DNA of 64,000 nucleotides from Roseburia sp. AF12-17LB (GCF_003479605.1 NZ_QUHR01000008.1:62001-126000); one strand, 5' to 3'; positions 8,094 through 17,053 are shown, numbered from the stretch's first letter. Notes: generated from the letters alone by a model not told the origin. A program made the numbers and translations.

Positions 8094-9758
8094 TTAAACT
8101 TCCATAATAATTGGAATAATCATCGGTCTGCGCTTTGTCTCTTTCCAGACAAAATCACCTAAAGCATCTTTGATTTCTGTCTTAATCTTGCTCCAGTCTG
8201 TAATATTCTTATCCATGCAGTGTTCCATGGTTCCCTCTAATACATGACGAGCTTCCTCCATCAGGCTTTCTGCCCCACGTACATAGACAAATCCTCTGGA
8301 TACGATGTCCGGTCCTGCCAGCACCATTCCGGAGCCACTTTCCAATGTCATTACAACAATAATGATTCCTTCTTCTGCCAGATGCTGTCTGTCACGCAAT
8401 ACAATATTTCCTACGTCACCAACACCAAGTCCGTCTACCATGACATCGCCTACCTGTACATGTCCGGTAACTGCTGCGCTTTCCTCATCCAGTTCTAATA
8501 CATCACCGGAAGACAAGAGGAAAATATTTTCTTTATCAATGCCAAGTTCTTCTGCAATCTTAGCCTGGGCAACCAGATGACGGTATTCTCCATGAACCGG
8601 AATTGCATATTTCGGTTTTACCAGTGAGTAAATCAGTTTGATATCCTCCTGACAGGCATGACCGGAAACATGAACATCCTGGAAAATAACCTCTGCACCT
8701 TTCATGGTCAGTTCATTAATGACACCGGACACTGCTTTTTCATTACCCGGAATCGGGTTGGAACTAAAAATAATGGTATCCTTTGGTTTAATTGTTATCT
8801 TACGATGCATGCCGGATGCCATACGGGATAATGCCGCCATGGATTCTCCCTGGCTTCCTGTTGTAATGATAACCGTCTGCTCATCCGGATAATTCTTCAG
8901 CTGTTCAATATCAATCAGGGTCTGCTCCGGGATGGTAAGGTATCCCAGCTCAGACGCAATCGTAATGATATTTACCATGCTTCGTCCTTCAATCACTACT
9001 TTTCTGCCATACTTATTGGCAGAGTTCATAATCTGCTGTACACGGTCTACATTGGATGCAAAAGTTGCAATAATGATTCGTGTGTTCTTATGGTCAGCAA
9101 AAATATTATCAAAGGTCTTTCCTACGGTACGCTCCGACATGGTAAAGCCAGGACGCTCTGCATTGGTGGAGTCACACATCAATGCCAGTACACCCTTCTT
9201 ACCAATCTCACCAAAACGCTGTAAATCGATAGCATCACCATATACCGGTGTATAATCCACTTTAAAGTCTCCGGTGTGGACAACTGTTCCTGCCGGTGAA
9301 TAAATGGCAAGAGCTGCCGCATCCTGAATACTATGGTTGGTACGGATAAATTCCACGCGGAAGCAGCCTAAGTTAATATGCTGTCCGTATTTTACTACCT
9401 TACGTTTTACTTTCTTGAGCATATTATGCTCTTCTAACTTGTGTTCGATAATTGCAATCGTAAGCTTGGTTGCATAAATCGGCACATTGACTTCTTTTAA
9501 AATATAAGGGATTGCTCCGATATGGTCTTCGTGACCATGGGTAATAAAAAATCCCTTTACTTTGTCAATATTATCTTTTAAATAAGTCACATCCGGGATA
9601 ACAAGGTCTACACCAAACATATCATCCTCCGGGAATGACAAACCGCAGTCCACAACAATAATACTGTCTTCGTATTCAAAGGCAGTTATGTTCATTCCAA
9701 TCTGCTCTAATCCGCCTAATGGAATGATTTTCAATTTTGAGTTTGCTTCTTTTTTCAA
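8094..9758 (-). CDS. rnj: Ribonuclease J
   Basis: Metallo-beta-lactamase / beta-CASP nuclease with 5'-3' exonuclease and endonuclease activity in mRNA decay and rRNA maturation. The metal site HGHEDH spans residues 74-79; His74, His76, Asp78 and His79 are visible. GGLEQIGMN stands at the start, VHTGDFK further on, and a beta-CASP region with GSQGE. The 554 residues match RNase J1/J2. I cannot decide between J1 and J2 type; only one copy is in the window. AGGTAATATTTT precedes the ATG. It sits in the ireB-ruvX cluster, upstream of the YlbF gene. Confidence 0.95.
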   Translation of the reverse strand: MKKEANSKLKIIPLGGLEQIGMNITAFEYEDSIIVVDCGLSFPEDDMFGVDLVIPDVTYLKDNIDKVKGFFITHGHEDHIGAIPYILKEVNVPIYATKLTIAIIEHKLEEHNMLKKVKRKVVKYGQHINLGCFRVEFIRTNHSIQDAAALAIYSPAGTVVHTGDFKVDYTPVYGDAIDLQRFGEIGKKGVLALMCDSTNAERPGFTMSERTVGKTFDNIFADHKNTRIIIATFASNVDRVQQIMNSANKYGRKVVIEGRSMVNIITIASELGYLTIPEQTLIDIEQLKNYPDEQTVIITTGSQGESMAALSRMASGMHRKITIKPKDTIIFSSNPIPGNEKAVSGVINELTMKGAEVIFQDVHVSGHACQEDIKLIYSLVKPKYAIPVHGEYRHLVAQAKIAEELGIDKENIFLLSSGDVLELDEESAAVTGHVQVGDVMVDGLGVGDVGNIVLRDRQHLAEEGIIIVVMTLESGSGMVLAGPDIVSRGFVYVRGAESLMEEARHVLEGTMEHCMDKNITDWSKIKTEIKDALGDFVWKETKRRPMIIPIIMEV

Positions 9759-9824
9759 AATATTACCTCCATAAATTCTTTCTTTTCGCGCTCATTGCAT
9801 TTGTCCGCAATTACATAAGTTCTC

Positions 9825-10085
9825 CTAGAATTCAATGTCTACATCTTCCATTAATTCTGCGAAAATTTTTGCAAGTGCTTCTAACTCTTTATCATCTTCC
9901 ACCATTTCATAGATGGTATTGTGATCATCTTCATTCTGTGTTTCTTTTAAAATAAATGCATCCGAATCACCCTCTTCGTCTACTGTGACAAGAAGGTAAT
10001 TGATTCCCCGTATGGTTGTCTGCTCTAATACATAAAATTCTGCTGACTCATTGGTATCCGGGTCTGTAAAATTTACTTTTTCCAT
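9825..10085 (-). CDS. DUF1292 family small acidic protein (YrzB-like)
   Basis: An 86-residue, strongly acidic protein with MEKVNFTDPDTNESAEFYVLEQTTI at the start and repeated D/E runs at the end. It matches the DUF1292 family by pattern and position: ireB-ruvX-yrzB is a conserved Firmicute order. It begins 2 bases after ruvX, with its ribosome site (CAGGAGTAAAT) inside the end of ruvX. Function unknown. Its close coupling to ruvX is the only functional clue. Confidence 0.85.
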   Translation of the reverse strand: MEKVNFTDPDTNESAEFYVLEQTTIRGINYLLVTVDEEGDSDAFILKETQNEDDHNTIYEMVEDDKELEALAKIFAELMEDVDIEF

Positions 10086-10087
10086 AT

Positions 10088-10525
10088 TTACTCCTGATTC
10101 TTTTCATTCTGCAGATAGTCAAGGTATCCCTGTAAAATAAAGGATGCCGCTATCTGATCCACATATTCTTTGCGATTCTCTCTTCGGATTCCGGCTTCCA
10201 TCATAAGATTATCCGCCGCAACAGTAGTAAGGCGTTCGTCCCACAGCTCTACTGTAAGTCCGGTACGCCTTTCTAACATTTCTTTAAATTCTAAGGTTTT
10301 TTCACAACGCTCGCCTTCACTATTATTCATATTTTTCGGAAAGCCGAGAACAATTTTCTCCACGTTATATTCTTTGATTAATTCTTCAATACGTGCCAAT
10401 GTCTGACGCAGCTTATTTTCTGATTTTCTGCGCACAATCTCAATTCCCTGTGCAGTAATAAGCAGTTCATCGCTAACGGCAACTCCAACGGTTTTAGAAC
10501 CGAAGTCAAGACCGATTATCCGCAT
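10088..10525 (-). CDS. ruvX: Holliday junction resolvase-like / pre-16S rRNA processing nuclease RuvX (YqgF)
   Basis: RNase H-fold protein implicated in maturation of the 16S rRNA 5' end; the Holliday-resolvase label is historical. Catalytic-site motifs are [14 protein letters not shown] (from residue 6), [13 protein letters not shown] (near 62) and [10 protein letters not shown] (near 100), with a terminal [16 protein letters not shown]. The ATG at 10525 is preferred to the TTG three bases upstream because AGGAGGCAGTTG gives good spacing. It lies 10 bases after ireB. Confidence 0.93.
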   Translation of the reverse strand: MRIIGLDFGSKTVGVAVSDELLITAQGIEIVRRKSENKLRQTLARIEELIKEYNVEKIVLGFPKNMNNSEGERCEKTLEFKEMLERRTGLTVELWDERLTTVAADNLMMEAGIRRENRKEYVDQIAASFILQGYLDYLQNEKNQE

Positions 10526-10535
10526 CAACTGCCTC

Positions 10536-10799
10536 CTACTTCCATGAATTTGTATGGATATATTCCTTTAATATCTCTTCTACAAGTTCGTCACGTTCTA
10601 CTTTCATAATCAGACTTCTTGCATTATTGTGACTGGTAATATAAGTCGGATCACCAGACATAATATATCCAACAATCTGATTGACCGGATTGTATCCTTT
10701 CTCGGATAATGCCTCGTATACAATCTTAAGTACATCATGTACCCTGATTTCCGGTTCTTTTTCAACTCTAAAATATTGTGTGTTATTCATGTTCTGCAT
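10536..10799 (-). CDS. ireB: IreB family regulatory phosphoprotein (UPF0297)
   Basis: 87-residue protein of the UPF0297/IreB family. In Enterococcus, IreB is phosphorylated by the Ser/Thr kinase IreK and restrains cephalosporin resistance. The core [39 protein letters not shown] (about 24-62) is nearly the whole family signature. It heads the ireB-ruvX-DUF1292 run behind a good sigma-A promoter. A kinase partner is not in the window, so the signalling role here is inferred. Confidence 0.92.
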   Translation of the reverse strand: MQNMNNTQYFRVEKEPEIRVHDVLKIVYEALSEKGYNPVNQIVGYIMSGDPTYITSHNNARSLIMKVERDELVEEILKEYIHTNSWK

Positions 10800-10858
10800 T
10801 TTTTCACGCCCTTATTTTGCTCTTTTGTTCTTCCTAATGAAAAAGCATCGCTAAATCT

Positions 10859-10887
10859 ATTCTAATATAAAGTACTGCAAAATTCAA
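10859..10887 (-). promoter_or_regulatory. Predicted sigma-A promoter of ireB-ruvX
   Basis: TTGAAT (10882-10887) and TAGAAT (10859-10864) are separated by 17 bases on the minus strand, 60 bases before ireB. It separates this operon from upstream mtaB. Confidence 0.6.
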
Positions 10888-10935
10888 CCATTATTCAAAA
10901 TACACTTCTCATACACTTATCTTTTCCCGATAATT

Positions 10936-12288
10936 CTACTCTGCTTTTTCAATATTTTCCATCCGGTATACATCTGCTGAAATCCGTCCGGTCACGATGC
11001 CTTTCACCAAAATATTTTCTTCCCCTTCTGCCTCCGGCACTGCTATCTTTACATATTCTTTGGTATATCCGGTAAAATATACATTTCCTGCGATTTCATC
11101 GGTTTCTTCTAATAATATTTCTTCCGGTCTGCCAACATAATACTCCCGGAATTCTTCTGACATTTCCTGTGCCAGTGCCAAAAGCACCTTACTGCGTTCT
11201 GTCTTCACCTGTTCTGGCACCTGATCCGGCATCACTGCTGCCTTCGTACCTTTGCGCTTGGAATACTTGAAAATATGCATCTCATAAAAATGAATCCGCT
11301 CTAAGAATTCCTTTGTTGCCTCAAATTCTTCCGCTGTTTCTCCCGGGAATCCTACGATAACATCTGTGGTAATTGCCGGATGGGTAAAATATTTCCGAAT
11401 CAGCTTACAGCCTGCTTCATAAGTGGCTGTATCATATTTCCGGTTCATCCGCTTTAAGGTTGCATCGCATCCGCTCTGCAGGGACAGGTGAAAATGCGGA
11501 CAGATTTTTTCTAATTTTGCCAGCTTTCTCACAAAATTCTCATCGATGATTCCAGGCTCCAAGGAACCCAGACGAATCCGGCGGATACCTTCTACTTTAT
11601 GCACTTCCTGAATCAGATGTAAAAGATTATCTCCATGGTCTAATCCATAGGAACTTAAATGGATTCCGGTCAGTACCACTTCCTTACAGCCATTTGCTGC
11701 AAGTGTCTCCACTTCACGCACGACCTCTTCTGCCTTACGGCTTCTGATTCTACCTCTCGCATATGGAATAATACAATATGTGCAGAACTGGTTGCAGCCA
11801 TCCTGCACCTTTAAGAAAGCTCTGGTATGTTCTTCCGTCCGGCTGATAGACAGTGCTTCATATGCTCTGCCTTTTTCATTAATATCGCAGATATTTTCCT
11901 TCCAGTCATCCACTCCTTCGGTTTCTTCGTTTGCATTTTTCTTCTGGTTCATACAGTTTTCAATAAGCTCCACCAGTTCATGTTTCTTGTCATTTCCGAT
12001 AATGATATCCACGGATAAATCCCTTGCTGCTTCTTCCGATGAAGTCTGGACATAACAGCCGGCAGCGACAACGATACTGTCCGGATTTTCTTTTTTTGCT
12101 TTATGAAGCATCTGGCGGGATTTCCGGTCTGCCATGTTGGTTACCGAACAGGTGTTAATCACATAGACATCCGCCTGTTCCGTAAAAGGAACAATCTCAT
12201 AACCTGCCTGTTCTAATAACTGCTGCATAGCCTCCGTCTCATATGCGTTCACCTTGCATCCCAAATTGTGCAATGCTGCTTTTTTCAT
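10936..12288 (-). CDS. mtaB: tRNA t6A37 methylthiotransferase MtaB
   Basis: Radical-SAM enzyme that adds a methylthio group to t6A at tRNA position 37 (ms2t6A). The N-terminal cluster cysteines are Cys11 (LGCKVNAYE), Cys47 (NTCSVTN) and Cys78 (AAGCYVQ). The radical-SAM cluster is Cys165, Cys169 and Cys172 in CNQFCTYCIIPYARGR. A C-terminal TRAM-like region closes the 450-residue protein. In B. subtilis mtaB follows prmA-rsmE; here nifS, thiI and a divergent HPr-like gene have come between. GTGAGGAAAAAATCG precedes the ATG. Confidence 0.93.
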   Translation of the reverse strand: MKKAALHNLGCKVNAYETEAMQQLLEQAGYEIVPFTEQADVYVINTCSVTNMADRKSRQMLHKAKKENPDSIVVAAGCYVQTSSEEAARDLSVDIIIGNDKKHELVELIENCMNQKKNANEETEGVDDWKENICDINEKGRAYEALSISRTEEHTRAFLKVQDGCNQFCTYCIIPYARGRIRSRKAEEVVREVETLAANGCKEVVLTGIHLSSYGLDHGDNLLHLIQEVHKVEGIRRIRLGSLEPGIIDENFVRKLAKLEKICPHFHLSLQSGCDATLKRMNRKYDTATYEAGCKLIRKYFTHPAITTDVIVGFPGETAEEFEATKEFLERIHFYEMHIFKYSKRKGTKAAVMPDQVPEQVKTERSKVLLALAQEMSEEFREYYVGRPEEILLEETDEIAGNVYFTGYTKEYVKIAVPEAEGEENILVKGIVTGRISADVYRMENIEKAE

Positions 12289-12310
12289 TCGATTTTTTCC
12301 TCACTTCTAG

Positions 12311-12339
12311 TTGACTTTTACCTCCAAAGAAGTTACTAT
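12311..12339 (+). promoter_or_regulatory. Predicted strong sigma-A promoter of the HPr-like gene
   Basis: TTGACT (12311-12316), 17 bases, TACTAT (12334-12339), then a near-perfect AAGGAGG ribosome site before the ATG at 12378. This suggests high expression. Confidence 0.65.
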
Positions 12340-12377
12340 TAAGAAAAAGTATTTATAGCAACCAAGGAGGTCTTACT

Positions 12378-12608
12378 ATGAAAACAGTTCAAATTTCATT
12401 AAACTCAATCGATAAGGTGAAATCCTTCGTAAACGCAATCACACAGTTCGAATTTGATTTCGACTTAATCTCTGGAAGATACGTTATCGATGCTAAATCT
12501 ATCATGGGTATCTTCAGCTTAGATTTATCCAAACCAATCGACTTAGCAATTCATGCAGAGTCTAATCTGGATGAGATTATGGAAGCATTAAAACCTTATC
12601 TTGTATAA
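12378..12608 (+). CDS. HPr-like protein lacking the active-site histidine
   Basis: A 76-residue protein whose C-terminal half matches HPr (PtsH). KSIMGIFSLDLSKPI (40-54) mirrors the HPr regulatory Ser46 loop, with Ser41 in the serine position. The N-terminal GLHARPA-type segment is gone: SIDKVKSFVNA occupies it, and Asp12 aligns by eye with His15. Phosphotransfer from enzyme I is therefore not expected. It stands alone with its own strong promoter, AAGGAGG and a tight terminator, like a highly expressed gene. A regulatory or decoy role, perhaps through HPr kinase or CcpA, is speculative. Confidence 0.85.
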   Translation: MKTVQISLNSIDKVKSFVNAITQFEFDFDLISGRYVIDAKSIMGIFSLDLSKPIDLAIHAESNLDEIMEALKPYLV

Positions 12609-12632
12609 TTGAATTGATGTAAATGAATTGGG

Positions 12633-12659
12633 GGGATTGCGAAAGCAATCCCTTTTTTT
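12633..12659 (+). terminator. Intrinsic terminator of the HPr-like gene
   Basis: GGGATTGC (12633-12640), a GAAA tetraloop and GCAATCCC (12645-12652), followed by seven T. A textbook rho-independent terminator 25 bases after the stop. Confidence 0.9.
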
Positions 12660-12668
12660 ATTTGTGCA

Positions 12669-12694
12669 GGAACCCGCTACGCTGTGCGGGTCCC
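12669..12694 (-). terminator. GC-rich hairpin downstream of thiI
   Basis: GGAACCCGC (12669-12677) pairs with GCGGGTCCC (about 12685-12693) with one mismatch. It lies about 100 bases beyond the thiI stop on the minus strand. There is no good T tract on that side, so it is a weak terminator candidate. Confidence 0.4.
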
Positions 12695-12704
12695 TTATTT
12701 AATT

Positions 12705-12815
12705 CCGTTTCTATATATTGCTCTGCTTTTATATATTATCTGTTTCTACGTAATATTCTGCTTCTAAACAGCATTCTATTTCTATTCACACTACTCTGCT
12801 TCTACGTGAATCACT
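12705..12815. repeat. Degenerate tandem repeats at and after the thiI 3' end
   Basis: Read on the minus strand, units beginning (A)GAAGCAGA and ending in (T)AGAAA(C/T)(A/G)GA recur about three times at irregular spacing. They include the last codons of thiI and the following spacer. They could be decayed duplications of the gene tail. No reading frame survives. Confidence 0.4.
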
Positions 12816-13978
12816 TCTACCGTATCAATTGCAGTCTGCATCAGGTCATCAATCTTCTCTTCTAACTTTGTTTCAGATTTCTTGATGTATTCAATGTTCG
12901 GTTTGGTAACCGGATGCTTTGCCACAAAAATGGTACAGCAGTCTTCAAACGGCTGGATAGATGTCTCATAGGTATCAATTTTTTCTGACACTTCTACGAT
13001 TTCCTGCTTGTCAAATCCAATCAATGGGCGGTATACCGGCATGGTACATACTTCATTGGTTGCCGCTAATGACTGCATAGTCTGGCTTGCAACCTGTCCG
13101 ATACTCTCTCCGGTAATCAGTCCTAAACAGCGGTTTTCTTTAGCAAAATGCTCTGCCAGTTTCATCATATAGCGGCGCATGATAATGGTAAGCTCCTCAT
13201 GTGGACATTTCTCATAAATATAAAGCTGGATATCGGTAAAATTCACTACATGAAGATTGATAGGTCCGCTGTATCTTGCTACCAGTTTTGCCAGATCCAC
13301 TACCTTCTGTTTTGCACGTTCTGAAGTATATGGCGGTGCATGAAAATAAGTTGCGTCCAACGCTACTCCACGTTTTGCAATCATATAACCTGCTACCGGA
13401 CTGTCGATTCCGCCGGATAATAATAACATGGCTTTTCCGTTAGAACCTACCGGCATTCCACCCGGTCCCGGAATTTCCTTGGAATAAATATTGATAAGGC
13501 TTCTGATTTCAATGCAGACCATAACCTCCGGGTTATGCACATCTACCTTGCTCTCCGGGAACGCATCTAAGATTTTTCCACCCAGTTCAGCATTGATTTC
13601 CATGGAATCAAGAGGATAATTCTTTCTTGCTCTCCTTGCATTTACTTTAAAGGTAAAGTTCTTTTCCGGATATTCTTTACCCAGATAATCTACCACTGTC
13701 TCCGCTAATTTATCGAAGCCTTCATCCTCTACCTGAAGTAATGGACAGAATCCTACAATACCAAATACACGGCTTAATGCTTCTACGGTCTCGTCATAAT
13801 CATAGTCATCAGATACTACATTGACATAGATTCTTCCCTGCTCTTTGGTTACTTCAAACTCGCCCTCTGCTGTCTTTAACGCATGGCGGATCTGCTCCAT
13901 TAACATATTTTCAAAAATGTAGCGGTTCTTTCCCTTTACTCCGATTTCTCCATATTTTACCAGAAATGATTTATACAT
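12791..13978 (-). CDS. thiI: tRNA 4-thiouridine synthase ThiI
   Basis: Uses ATP and persulfide sulfur to make s4U8 in tRNA, and in some organisms feeds thiamine thiazole synthesis. An N-terminal ferredoxin-like and THUMP region (about 1-165) precedes the PP-loop SGGIDSPVAG (188-197). EDCCTIF near residue 346 carries the cysteine region. At 395 residues it lacks the C-terminal rhodanese domain of E. coli ThiI (482), as in other Firmicutes. The cysteine desulfurase gene directly upstream is the likely dedicated sulfur donor. Confidence 0.94.
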   Translation of the reverse strand: MYKSFLVKYGEIGVKGKNRYIFENMLMEQIRHALKTAEGEFEVTKEQGRIYVNVVSDDYDYDETVEALSRVFGIVGFCPLLQVEDEGFDKLAETVVDYLGKEYPEKNFTFKVNARRARKNYPLDSMEINAELGGKILDAFPESKVDVHNPEVMVCIEIRSLINIYSKEIPGPGGMPVGSNGKAMLLLSGGIDSPVAGYMIAKRGVALDATYFHAPPYTSERAKQKVVDLAKLVARYSGPINLHVVNFTDIQLYIYEKCPHEELTIIMRRYMMKLAEHFAKENRCLGLITGESIGQVASQTMQSLAATNEVCTMPVYRPLIGFDKQEIVEVSEKIDTYETSIQPFEDCCTIFVAKHPVTKPNIEYIKKSETKLEEKIDDLMQTAIDTVEVIHVEAE

Positions 13979-13995
13979 ATGATTTCCTTTCTCTT

Positions 13996-15162
13996 TTAAT
14001 GTCTTGTATATTTCTTCAGTACCGGAAGCAGTTCTCCCAGTACTTCTAATGTGTAATCAATCTCTTCTTCCGTTGTATGCACACTGAAGGAAAAACGCAG
14101 TGTGGAATCCAGAAGATTTTCCTTTAAATGAATGTTTCTAAGTGTCTTACTGCCCTTCTGCTTACCTGCATGATTGTTCGAAGAACAGGCAGAACCGGAA
14201 GATACATAAATCCCCCTGTCTTCCAGTGAATGTAATAATACTTCACTTCGGATTCCTTCAAAGCTGACGCTAACGATATGTGGTGCAGAATCCTCTCCGG
14301 TCTTTCCATTTACATGGGTTCCTTCCAGCCTTTCGATTCCGTTGATAAAACGCTGCTTTAATCCGTAAAGATGCGCTCTCTTTTCATCGAGATTCTCATA
14401 GATTTCTTCTGCTGCTTCTCCAAGACCTGCAATTGCCGGTACATTTTCCGTTCCGGAACGCATTCCCTTCTGCTGTCCACCGCCTAATATCAGCGGCTTT
14501 AATTTCGTCTTTTCCTTCACCCAGAGGAATCCGCTTCCCTTTGGCCCATGAATCTTATGTCCGCTGACGGAAAGCATGTCTATGCCAAGCTTCTTTGGAT
14601 AGATATACATTTTTCCATAAGACTGGATTGCATCTACATGAATCAGTGTAGCCGGATTCTTTTTCTTAATAAGCTCTGCAGCTTCTGCAACCGGCTCGAT
14701 GGCTCCGATTTCATTATTTACCTGCATCATGGAAACAAGAATAGTCTGTTCCGTTACTGCTTCTTCTAATTCTTCCAGTGAAATAATTCCATTCTCATCC
14801 ACAGAAAGATAAGTAATGTCAAAGCCCTGCTCCTTTAAGAATTCCATTGGATTCTCTACGGATGCATGTTCAATGGATGTGGTTATAATATGATTTCCCG
14901 CTCTGCGGTTTGCCATTGCAGCACCGATAATCGCAAGGTTATTTGACTCCGTTCCACCGGATGTAAAGATGATTTCTTTTTCTGATACTCTTAATGTTTT
15001 TGCTATTTTCTTCTTTGCAGTCTCAACAAATCGTTCTGCCTCAATTCCTTTCATATGAAGGGAAGATGGATTGCCATAATCCTTCGTCAGAAGGTCTACC
15101 ATTAACTGACACGCCCGGTCACTGCAGCGGGTGGTCGCAGAATTATCCAGATATGCTTCCAT
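13996..15162 (-). CDS. Cysteine desulfurase (NifS/IscS family), probable sulfur donor to ThiI
   Basis: PLP enzyme that takes sulfur from cysteine as an enzyme persulfide. The PLP lysine is Lys203 in SVSGHKIHGPKG; the HVDAIQS aspartate (177) binds the pyridine ring. The persulfide Cys326 lies in SSGSACSSNN. The 388 residues are normal. Its place 17 bases upstream of thiI mirrors B. subtilis nifZ-thiI, so a role in tRNA thiolation is more likely than general Fe-S assembly; no scaffold gene is nearby. This specificity is inferred from context. Confidence 0.93.
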   Translation of the reverse strand: MEAYLDNSATTRCSDRACQLMVDLLTKDYGNPSSLHMKGIEAERFVETAKKKIAKTLRVSEKEIIFTSGGTESNNLAIIGAAMANRRAGNHIITTSIEHASVENPMEFLKEQGFDITYLSVDENGIISLEELEEAVTEQTILVSMMQVNNEIGAIEPVAEAAELIKKKNPATLIHVDAIQSYGKMYIYPKKLGIDMLSVSGHKIHGPKGSGFLWVKEKTKLKPLILGGGQQKGMRSGTENVPAIAGLGEAAEEIYENLDEKRAHLYGLKQRFINGIERLEGTHVNGKTGEDSAPHIVSVSFEGIRSEVLLHSLEDRGIYVSSGSACSSNNHAGKQKGSKTLRNIHLKENLLDSTLRFSFSVHTTEEEIDYTLEVLGELLPVLKKYTRH

Positions 15163-15192
15163 ACTTTTCTACACTTTCTTACTGTTTTTTCG

Positions 15193-15933
15193 TTATATAC
15201 GGCTCTCTAATTGCAGCATCAGCATGGACATCATGCAGATACCTGCTGTATCTGTCCGAAGTATTCTTCTTCCTAAGGAAATGGACTGCATGGTCTCTCT
15301 TGCTTTTGCAATCTCTTCCTCTGCAAATCCGCCTTCCGGTCCTATCATAATGCTGATACTCTTCCCCGGTTCGATTTGCTCTAATACTGTCCTGGTTCCT
15401 TCCATGCCATTTTCATTTTCATAAGGCACTAAGCGGATATCACAGTTTTCTGCCAGCTTTAAGGCTTCCTTGAAAGATACTACTTCATGAATCTTTGGAA
15501 TGATACTGCGCTTTGACTGTTTTGCTGCAGTCTCTGCCTGCGCCTGCCATTTTTGTACCCGTTGTGCTGCCTTTTTTCCTTCCAGCTTTACCACACAGTA
15601 TTTCATGTCTACCGGAATGATTTCATAGACACCAAGTTCTACTGCCTTTTCAATCACCGTTTCCATCCGATCTCCCTTCGGCAGTGCCTGAAATAAATAG
15701 ATTTTAGACGGAAGCTCGGTTCCTTCTTCGTCCACAGATACTATGTCTGCCTGCACGAAATTTTCTCCGGTTTCTGCAATCTTACAAAAATAATTGCCAC
15801 CTTCCCGGTCACTGATGCGAATCGTCTCTCCGATTTTCATACGCAGTACATTCCGGATATGATTTACATCGCTTCCGGTTATGGTAACATATTCTTTGCC
15901 CACCTGGCTTTTTTCAACAAAAAACTGATGCAT
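15193..15933 (-). CDS. rsmE: 16S rRNA (uracil-1498-N3)-methyltransferase
   Basis: SPOUT-fold methyltransferase that modifies U1498 in 16S rRNA. The 246-residue protein starts MHQFFVEKSQVGKEYVTITGSDVNHIRNVLRMK, a PUA-like RNA-binding part. It ends with the knotted SAM site: IMIGPEGGFAEEE (about 196-208), ISLGRRILRTDTAG (about 218-231). It begins 5 bases after prmA and is followed by nifS, forming prmA-rsmE-nifS-thiI. The prmA-rsmE pairing is conserved in Firmicutes. Confidence 0.95.
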   Translation of the reverse strand: MHQFFVEKSQVGKEYVTITGSDVNHIRNVLRMKIGETIRISDREGGNYFCKIAETGENFVQADIVSVDEEGTELPSKIYLFQALPKGDRMETVIEKAVELGVYEIIPVDMKYCVVKLEGKKAAQRVQKWQAQAETAAKQSKRSIIPKIHEVVSFKEALKLAENCDIRLVPYENENGMEGTRTVLEQIEPGKSISIMIGPEGGFAEEEIAKARETMQSISLGRRILRTDTAGICMMSMLMLQLESRI

Positions 15934-15938
15934 CTATT

Positions 15939-16895
15939 TTACCTCTGATTTTTCCGTGCAGTTACATTGACCCATTCGCCCTGATGGTTGACTTCTAAGA
16001 TTTCAAAGCCTGCCTGCTCTAAAGCTTCTTTTACTTCGTTTTCTTTAAAATCAATAATTCCGGAAGTAATAAGCACTCCCTGCTCTTTCGCACACTGATA
16101 AAGTGCCGGTGCCATCGGAATAATAATATCCGCTAAAATATTCGCTACGACCAGATCATAACCTGTGCCAATCTTTTCCTGAAATGCTTTATCGTCAATC
16201 AGGTTTCCAACATAAAATTCACCTGAATTTTCTGCCAGATGATTGACTGTCATATTTTCATGAGTTGATGTGATACAATCTCCATCCACATCCGTACCCA
16301 CTACGCTGCCTGCACCAAGCTTTAATGCTGCAATGGATAAGATTCCGCTGCCGCATCCTACATCCAGAACACGCTCGCCCTCTTTTAAATATTTACGAAT
16401 CTGGCGGATACAAAGCTGTGTTGTCTCATGCTTTCCGGTTCCAAAGGAAATACCCGGGTCAATCTCGATTAAGAATTTATTTTTATCCTCTTCCTTTAAT
16501 GGTTCCCAGGTTGGTTTGATTAAAATATCATCGATATAAAAAGACTGAAAAAACTGTTTCCAGTTATTAATCCAGTCAATATCCTCGGTCTGGCTGGAGG
16601 TAATATCTCCGCTTCCGATTTCTACCATGCTTCTTAACTGCTCTAAACCAATGCGGACTGCCTTTAAAGTCTCGGTATGGTCTTCGCCTGCCTCTAAATA
16701 AAAGCTGACTTTGCTTTTTCCTTCGTCTGGTGGAAGCTCCGGCGGAAAATCAATAAACATTTCTCCTGTTTCTTCTTTCGTCAATGGTACATTATCTTCG
16801 ATTTCAATTCCTTCAATGCCATTTTCTGATAACATCATGCTGATAAAATCCTCAGCTTCTGTTGTTGTATCTATTGTATATTTATCCCATTTCAT
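15939..16895 (-). CDS. prmA: Ribosomal protein L11 methyltransferase
   Basis: SAM-dependent methyltransferase acting on ribosomal protein L11. The 318-residue protein has an N-terminal L11-recognition part (MKWDKYTIDTTTEAEDFI) and a C-terminal Rossmann domain. The latter shows GISFGTGKHETTQLC (about 148-162), VLDVGCGSGILSIAALKLGA (about 176-195) and the NILADII motif. It is the first gene after a predicted promoter at 16928-16956 and heads the prmA-rsmE-nifS-thiI run. Confidence 0.95.
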   Translation of the reverse strand: MKWDKYTIDTTTEAEDFISMMLSENGIEGIEIEDNVPLTKEETGEMFIDFPPELPPDEGKSKVSFYLEAGEDHTETLKAVRIGLEQLRSMVEIGSGDITSSQTEDIDWINNWKQFFQSFYIDDILIKPTWEPLKEEDKNKFLIEIDPGISFGTGKHETTQLCIRQIRKYLKEGERVLDVGCGSGILSIAALKLGAGSVVGTDVDGDCITSTHENMTVNHLAENSGEFYVGNLIDDKAFQEKIGTGYDLVVANILADIIIPMAPALYQCAKEQGVLITSGIIDFKENEVKEALEQAGFEILEVNHQGEWVNVTARKNQR

Positions 16896-16927
16896 AGTTT
16901 CTGCTCCTGTTCTTATCTTAACCTTCT

Positions 16928-16956
16928 ATTATAAAAAGCAAACATTTTAATCTTAA
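16928..16956 (-). promoter_or_regulatory. Predicted sigma-A promoter of the prmA operon
   Basis: TTAAGA (16951-16956), 17 bases, and a perfect TATAAT (16928-16933) lie 33 bases before prmA on the minus strand. Confidence 0.55.
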
Positions 16957-17053
16957 CATAGCTTTTTATTTTTCGCAACTGTAAGGGAATCAACGGCAAC
17001 CAGCAGACAGCTTCTTTAGATACATAGCGACGCCTATGCATGTCTGGTAACAC
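16957..17053 (-). other. Short intergenic segment with inverted repeats, no gene seen
   Basis: Between the J-domain gene terminator and the prmA promoter, ACCAG(N3)ACA (16999-17009) can pair with TGTCTGGT (17041-17048), enclosing a CATAG/CTATG stem (17023-17038). It could be a small transcript or merely a decayed spacer. No promoter facing it is clear. Confidence 0.25.

Noticed and set aside
12623..12865. 80-codon plus-strand frame after the HPr-like gene
   Set aside because: It runs through a terminator, repeats and the antisense of thiI, and has no ribosome site.
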